The translations under genes were made by a program, and so were the position numbers. From assembly GCA_046481785.1 (NCBI GenBank), contig JAWOJF010000007.1, forward strand, positions 1 to 18,550: a DNA stretch of 18,550 nt, given 5' to 3'. This document shows positions 14,952-18,550 of this stretch, in pieces (within the stretch, counting starts at the first letter, position 1; the number at the start of each line of letters is the position of its first letter). The stretch comes from JAWOJF01 sp046481785 (GTDB taxonomy: Bacteria > Bacteroidota > Ignavibacteria > Ignavibacteriales > Ignavibacteriaceae). The notes under the pieces are model-generated. The model did not search any database and was not told the origin of the DNA. It saw nothing but the letters and a program-made list of their open reading frames with translations.

Positions 14952-15784
14952 AAATATTCAGCTTAATACTATTTGTTTATTTAATAATTTTTAATTCAGC
15001 AGGATATTCCTGGGGAGATAAGGGGCACAGCTTAATAAACGGAAAAGCTATCGCTTTTCTTCCGGCAGAAATGGACCAATTTAAAAAATGGGGAGATTAT
15101 ATTGCCGAGCATGCTCCCGATCCCGATTATCGTAAAGAATATGACAGTACTGAATTTCCAAAACATTTTATAGATATCGATTATTACCGCGAATTCCAAA
15201 CCGGTAATATGATATTCGGCATGAACCAGTTAAAATCCATATATAGTGACAGTATTGTTAATGATTTAGGCATTCTTCCATGGGCTACTATTGAAACACT
15301 GAATAAACTTACGGATGCGTTCAGAGAACTTGACAGGGATAGGGTGCTTATATATGCTTCGGATCTTGGGCATTATGTAGGAGATGGGCATCAGCCAATG
15401 CATACTATTCTTAATTATGACGGGCAGTTAAGCACTCAGGAAGGTGTTCATGGAAGATATGAGTGGCAAATGCTGGACAGGTATATAAATGAAGTGGATA
15501 GCTCCATTATCCGCTCCGAAGCAGAATATGTAAATAACCCTCTTGAATATGTTTTCGGGTATATAACGAACTCAAATACAGTAGCATCTGTGCTTCTAGA
15601 TGCTGATCTTCAGGCGTTTAAAACAGCCGGGAACAGGGAAGATGATAATTATTTTAATCTGCTATGGTTCCGTACAAAATATATTACAACAATCCAGTTT
15701 AATAAAGCTGTACAAAGTTTTTCATCTCTAATCTATACTGCATGGATTGATGCAGGTAAACCCCCGCTCAATAAACTAAATTAA
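14948..15784 (+). CDS. Secreted S1/P1 nuclease or zinc phospholipase C-like protein
   Basis: This 278-residue exported protein has the fold pattern of zinc-dependent S1/P1 nucleases and bacterial phospholipase C. A signal peptide (about 1-21, ending AGYS) would leave tryptophan W22 as the new N-terminus, just as in P1 nuclease and PLC, where that residue binds zinc. Further metal-ligand candidates follow in family order: H27 in WGDKGH, H73 and D76 in KHFIDID, H142, D146, H148 and H152 in LGHYVGDGHQPMH, and H168 and E172 in GVHGRYEWQML. LGHYVGDGHQPMH corresponds to the HFLGDIHQPLH block of P1 nuclease. The mature protein is about the length of P1 nuclease. It likely acts outside the inner membrane on nucleic acid or phospholipid; the sequence does not say which. 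It is coupled to the YjbQ-like gene by a four-base overlap. Confidence 0.85.
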   Translation: MKIFSLILFVYLIIFNSAGYSWGDKGHSLINGKAIAFLPAEMDQFKKWGDYIAEHAPDPDYRKEYDSTEFPKHFIDIDYYREFQTGNMIFGMNQLKSIYSDSIVNDLGILPWATIETLNKLTDAFRELDRDRVLIYASDLGHYVGDGHQPMHTILNYDGQLSTQEGVHGRYEWQMLDRYINEVDSSIIRSEAEYVNNPLEYVFGYITNSNTVASVLLDADLQAFKTAGNREDDNYFNLLWFRTKYITTIQFNKAVQSFSSLIYTAWIDAGKPPLNKLN

Positions 15785-15956
15785 AACTGGCTCTTAATTC
15801 CGGCATTAAAACTTAAACAGGCTCAAATACTACCAGTTGATGTAGGTTATATTGTTTTCGGTGGACTAAATTACTGTATTAATGTAGTACTTTCGTGTCG
15901 GTCAAATTGATATTATGTAAATCTAAAAGAGAACGATAATTATAAAAGGCGGCATT

Positions 15957-18371
15957 ATGAGAGCAATCCATGTACTGTTTATCTGTTTCCTGATGCATAC
16001 ACTAACCTTCCCTCAAATTACAACTATTCCGGAATATCCGACTGAAAATGATTCTATTATTATTATTTTAGATACAAGCCAGCCCGGCGCAGAAGAACTG
16101 CTTAATTATACCGGTACCCTATACGCACATACAGGAATAAACAGTGATATTGACAACTGGCGCCATGTTATTGGTGATTGGGGAAATAATCAAAATCAAC
16201 CGGCTTTAATAAGGACGGGGACAAACACTTATCAGCTTATAATCGGAAAACCACATCTTTTTTATGATGTACCCGAAACAGAACAAATCAATCAACTGGC
16301 TATTGTAATAAGAAGTGCTGACGGATCAAAACAAACAAGGCCTGATATTTTTATTAATCTTTATGAATCGGGACTTTCAGTTGTTTTTAATAATCCCAAA
16401 GCATCCGTGCAATATACTAGTCCTTTACGTTCACCCGGTTTTGCCGAGCCTGATGATACACTACAAATAGAAGTTGCCGCTGTAGAGGTTGGAACAAAAA
16501 TTTCCTCGTTAACCCTTTATATAAATGATGTTCAGGCTGAACAGACCACTTCAAATATTTTATCTTATAATTTAATTGCTGCAGATTATAGTGATGGTAT
16601 AACGATTATAAAAGCTGTAGGTATAGATACTGCGGGTATTGCTGATACTGCATGGTTTGCCCTGGTGATAAATCCGCAAATAGCAATTGCCCCGGTACCC
16701 AATAATTTACCTTATGGTATAAACTATTTAAGCAGTACATCTGTTGTTTTACATTTATATGCGCCGGTAAAAGATTTTGTATATGTAATCGGGGACTTTA
16801 ATAACTGGGAGGTTAATCCGGATTATTTAATGAAACGGACACCAAACCAGGACCAGTACTGGCTGCAGATTGATGGATTAGAGCCGGGAAAAGAATATAT
16901 ATTCCAGTACCTTGTAGATGGAGAAATCAGAATTGCCGATCCCTATACTGAAAAAACAAGTGATCCGGAAGATCAGTTTATTAGTGAGGAGATATATCCC
17001 GGTTTAATTCAATATCCGGAGGGGAAGACCTCTGAAATTGCATCAGTTTTTCAAACCGATCAGCAGGAATACCAGTGGCAGGTAACCGATTTTGAAAGAC
17101 CCAAAAAGACGGACCTTGTTATTTATGAATTACTTGTCCGGGATTTTATAGAAGAGCATAGTTATAATGCTTTAATTGATACAATTGGATATTTAAGAAG
17201 ACTTGGTGTTAATGCCATCGAACTGATGCCGGTTATGGAGTTCGAGGGTAATGAAAGCTGGGGATATAACCAGAGTTTTCATTTTGCAGTAGATAAATAT
17301 TACGGAACTAAAAATGATTTAAAAAGGTTTATTGACGAAGCCCATAAAAACGGAATAGCTGTAATTCTTGATATTGTTTTAAATCATGTATACGGAGAAT
17401 CTCCCCTTGTTCGGCTATACTGGAATTCAGCGCAGGGAAGGCCTGCCGCCAATAGTCCATGGTTTAATGAAGTATCCCCCAATCCAGAATTTTCTTGGGG
17501 GTATGATTTTAATCATGAAGCTTACCAGGTAAAGAATTACACAGACCGGGTAAACAGATTCTGGCTTACAGAGTATAAGATAGACGGCTTCCGCTTTGAT
17601 TTTACAAAAGGAATGACAAATACCTCCGGGGATGGCGGCGGTCATGATAATGCACGGATCAATATACTTACAAGGATGGCAAATGAATTAAGAAAAGTTG
17701 ATTCAACAGCATATATAATACTGGAACATTTTGCACAAAACAGCGAAGAGATAATCTTATCAAATAACGGCATGATGCTTTGGGGTAATTTAACCCATGC
17801 ATACGCTGAAGCTTCAATGGGATGGATTGGAACATCAAACTTCGGTAGTATATCGTATAAAACAAGACAATGGGCTGAACCTAATCTGGTTGGATATATG
17901 GAAAGCCATGATGAAGAAAGAATGATGTACCGCAATCTTAACTTTGGAAGGTCAGACAGCAGCTATAATGTAACGAACCTGCATACTGCATTGCAGCGAG
18001 TAAAGCTTGCTGCTGCATTCTTTTTTACTGTACCTGGCCCGAAGATGATATGGCAGTTTGGTGAATTAGGTTATGACGTAGCTATTGATGATCCGTGCCG
18101 TGTTTGTAATAAGCCGATAAGGTGGGAGTATTATGATGATCCCGACAGGAACAGGCTTTATAAAACCTTTGCTGCATTAATAAATCTAAAGCAATATGAT
18201 GCCTTTGAAAGTGATGATTTTTCATTAAATGCAGCCGGTGCAGTTAAAAGATTAAACATTTCGCATGAATCTATGGATGTTTATGTTATCGGTAATTTTG
18301 ATATAACTGCTAAAGAAGTACATCGGCCGGCTCCTCGCCCTTCTTCTTGCCGGCCTGCTGGCGGCGCTTGA
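15957..18371 (+). CDS. Secreted GH13 alpha-amylase-family glycosidase, 3' end replaced at a chimeric junction
   Basis: This is a secreted multidomain starch/alpha-glucan-active enzyme. The signal peptide is at about 1-20 (ends TFPQ). Domains: an N-terminal beta-sandwich (about 21-135; TGTLYAHTGI and W68/W75) that looks carbohydrate-binding; an Ig-like domain (about 145-240); a CBM48/E-set-like domain (about 255-345; VYVIGDFNNWEV at 275-286); and the GH13 barrel (about 383-750). All four GH13 regions are present: DIVLNH (472-477), GFRFDFTKGM with nucleophile D548, acid/base E590 in IILEHF, and H651-D652 in MESHDEER. An aromatic-rich C-terminal beta domain starts at about 755. Family-like sequence stops at V788 (base 18320); the last 16 residues (HRPAPRPSSCRPAGGA) come from unrelated GC-rich DNA. 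The true C-terminus, perhaps with a sorting signal, is therefore missing. Specificity (amylase, pullulanase-like, branching) cannot be fixed. Confidence 0.88.
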   Translation: MRAIHVLFICFLMHTLTFPQITTIPEYPTENDSIIIILDTSQPGAEELLNYTGTLYAHTGINSDIDNWRHVIGDWGNNQNQPALIRTGTNTYQLIIGKPHLFYDVPETEQINQLAIVIRSADGSKQTRPDIFINLYESGLSVVFNNPKASVQYTSPLRSPGFAEPDDTLQIEVAAVEVGTKISSLTLYINDVQAEQTTSNILSYNLIAADYSDGITIIKAVGIDTAGIADTAWFALVINPQIAIAPVPNNLPYGINYLSSTSVVLHLYAPVKDFVYVIGDFNNWEVNPDYLMKRTPNQDQYWLQIDGLEPGKEYIFQYLVDGEIRIADPYTEKTSDPEDQFISEEIYPGLIQYPEGKTSEIASVFQTDQQEYQWQVTDFERPKKTDLVIYELLVRDFIEEHSYNALIDTIGYLRRLGVNAIELMPVMEFEGNESWGYNQSFHFAVDKYYGTKNDLKRFIDEAHKNGIAVILDIVLNHVYGESPLVRLYWNSAQGRPAANSPWFNEVSPNPEFSWGYDFNHEAYQVKNYTDRVNRFWLTEYKIDGFRFDFTKGMTNTSGDGGGHDNARINILTRMANELRKVDSTAYIILEHFAQNSEEIILSNNGMMLWGNLTHAYAEASMGWIGTSNFGSISYKTRQWAEPNLVGYMESHDEERMMYRNLNFGRSDSSYNVTNLHTALQRVKLAAAFFFTVPGPKMIWQFGELGYDVAIDDPCRVCNKPIRWEYYDDPDRNRLYKTFAALINLKQYDAFESDDFSLNAAGAVKRLNISHESMDVYVIGNFDITAKEVHRPAPRPSSCRPAGGA

Positions 18372-18550
18372 GCTGGGCCAGCAAGCCGGACACGATCACC
18401 AGGCGACGGGGCGTCAGAAAGGGGACGACGTCGCAATGGTAACAGACCTCGGCCACAGTCGTCTTGCGGCCGTCCAGCCACGACGTGCTCAGCTCGGCCA
18501 GCTCCGGCTCGCCCAGGGCTGACCGGATGGCGACCAAACGTTCGCTGCGC
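18321..18550 (-). CDS. holA: Partial DNA polymerase III delta subunit (HolA)-like fragment in foreign GC-rich DNA
   Basis: On the minus strand an open frame enters from the window edge and runs about 76 codons to the junction. Its start is outside the window; a TTG at 18537 is internal. The peptide reads RSERLVAIRSALGEPELAEL, then STSWLDGRKTTVAEV, then CDVVPFLTPRRLVIVSGLLAQL. The order 'LDG...T..E....C..VPFL..RRLVIV.GLL' is the N-terminal domain pattern of the clamp-loader delta subunit HolA, especially in high-GC Chloroflexi-like genomes. It ends in GKKKGEEPAD, exactly at the composition break; beyond that the frame runs into the amylase DNA and stops at 18310. This is most probably part of another organism's holA joined by misassembly. 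Confidence 0.68.
18321..18550. other. GC-rich foreign segment; probable assembly chimera
   Basis: By hand count these 230 bases are about 69% GC (158 of 230), against about 31% GC in the 120 bases just before. The switch is sharp, at bases 18320-18324. Both the plus-strand amylase and the minus-strand HolA-like protein lose family resemblance at this same point. No insertion sequence end, target duplication or att-like site is visible at the join. Confidence 0.85.

Noticed and set aside
15785..15838. AACTGG...CCAGTT inverted repeat after the nuclease-like gene as a terminator
   Set aside because: The arms are six bases and 42 bases apart with no U-tract; this is likely chance.
17642..17935. 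Minus-strand open frames within the amylase gene
   Set aside because: They lie antisense to the conserved GH13 region and have no recognisable protein features.
18310..18550. Recent horizontal transfer of a GC-rich element
   Set aside because: Both genes are cut at one base with no mobile-element ends, and the fragment is part of a core replication gene (holA-like); misassembly explains it better.

Overview
The window is an AT-rich chromosomal stretch that reads like a Bacteroidota/Chlorobiota-type genome. An Ignavibacteria-like organism is my best guess, by inference only. The signs are a TonB-dependent receptor, a hybrid histidine kinase with a C-terminal Hpt domain, a secreted multidomain GH13 glycosidase, and many starts with little or no Shine-Dalgarno sequence. 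No rRNA, tRNA, CRISPR array or transposase is visible, and no gap between genes exceeds 300 bases.

Layout. Bases 3-1499 are the 3' part of a TonB-dependent receptor gene, followed by a stand-alone receiver-domain protein (1545-1919). Convergent to these is a DUF2279/YfiM-like envelope protein (1930-2787, minus). A Nudix hydrolase (2916-3536) follows. Bases 3698-7079 hold the most interesting unit: five tightly packed, mostly overlapping genes. They encode a YX6K enoyl-ACP-reductase-like SDR, a FabZ-like hotdog dehydratase, an active-site-complete but divergent ketosynthase, a free-standing acyl carrier protein and a 4'-phosphopantetheinyl transferase. This looks like a compact dedicated acyl-chain-building module with its own carrier and its own activating enzyme. 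It lacks an obvious 3-ketoacyl reductase, malonyl transferase and thioesterase. A small polytopic membrane protein of unknown function follows (7214-7618). A perfect bidirectional terminator then separates it from a convergent canonical fabF (7724-8986, minus).

Between fabF and an SSAT-like acetyltransferase gene (9200-9664, minus) lies an AAGNNC hexamer tandem repeat. The acetyltransferase gene overlaps an upstream PAP2 phosphatase gene (9661-10230, minus). A large hybrid histidine kinase gene (10366-12999, plus) converges on ornithine aminotransferase rocD (13085-14287, minus). Pieces of the same hexamer repeat, plus a GC-rich palindrome, lie between those two; a related palindrome lies upstream of rocD. 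A YjbQ-family protein (14520-14951) overlaps a secreted zinc-dependent nuclease/phospholipase-like gene (14948-15784). A secreted alpha-amylase-family protein (from 15957) ends the normal sequence.

At about base 18320 the composition jumps from roughly 31% GC (preceding 120 bases, hand count) to roughly 69% GC (last 230 bases). The reading frame of the amylase stops matching its family there. On the minus strand the GC-rich tail encodes what looks like part of a DNA polymerase III delta subunit (HolA) from a different, high-GC organism. I interpret this as an assembly chimera, not biology.
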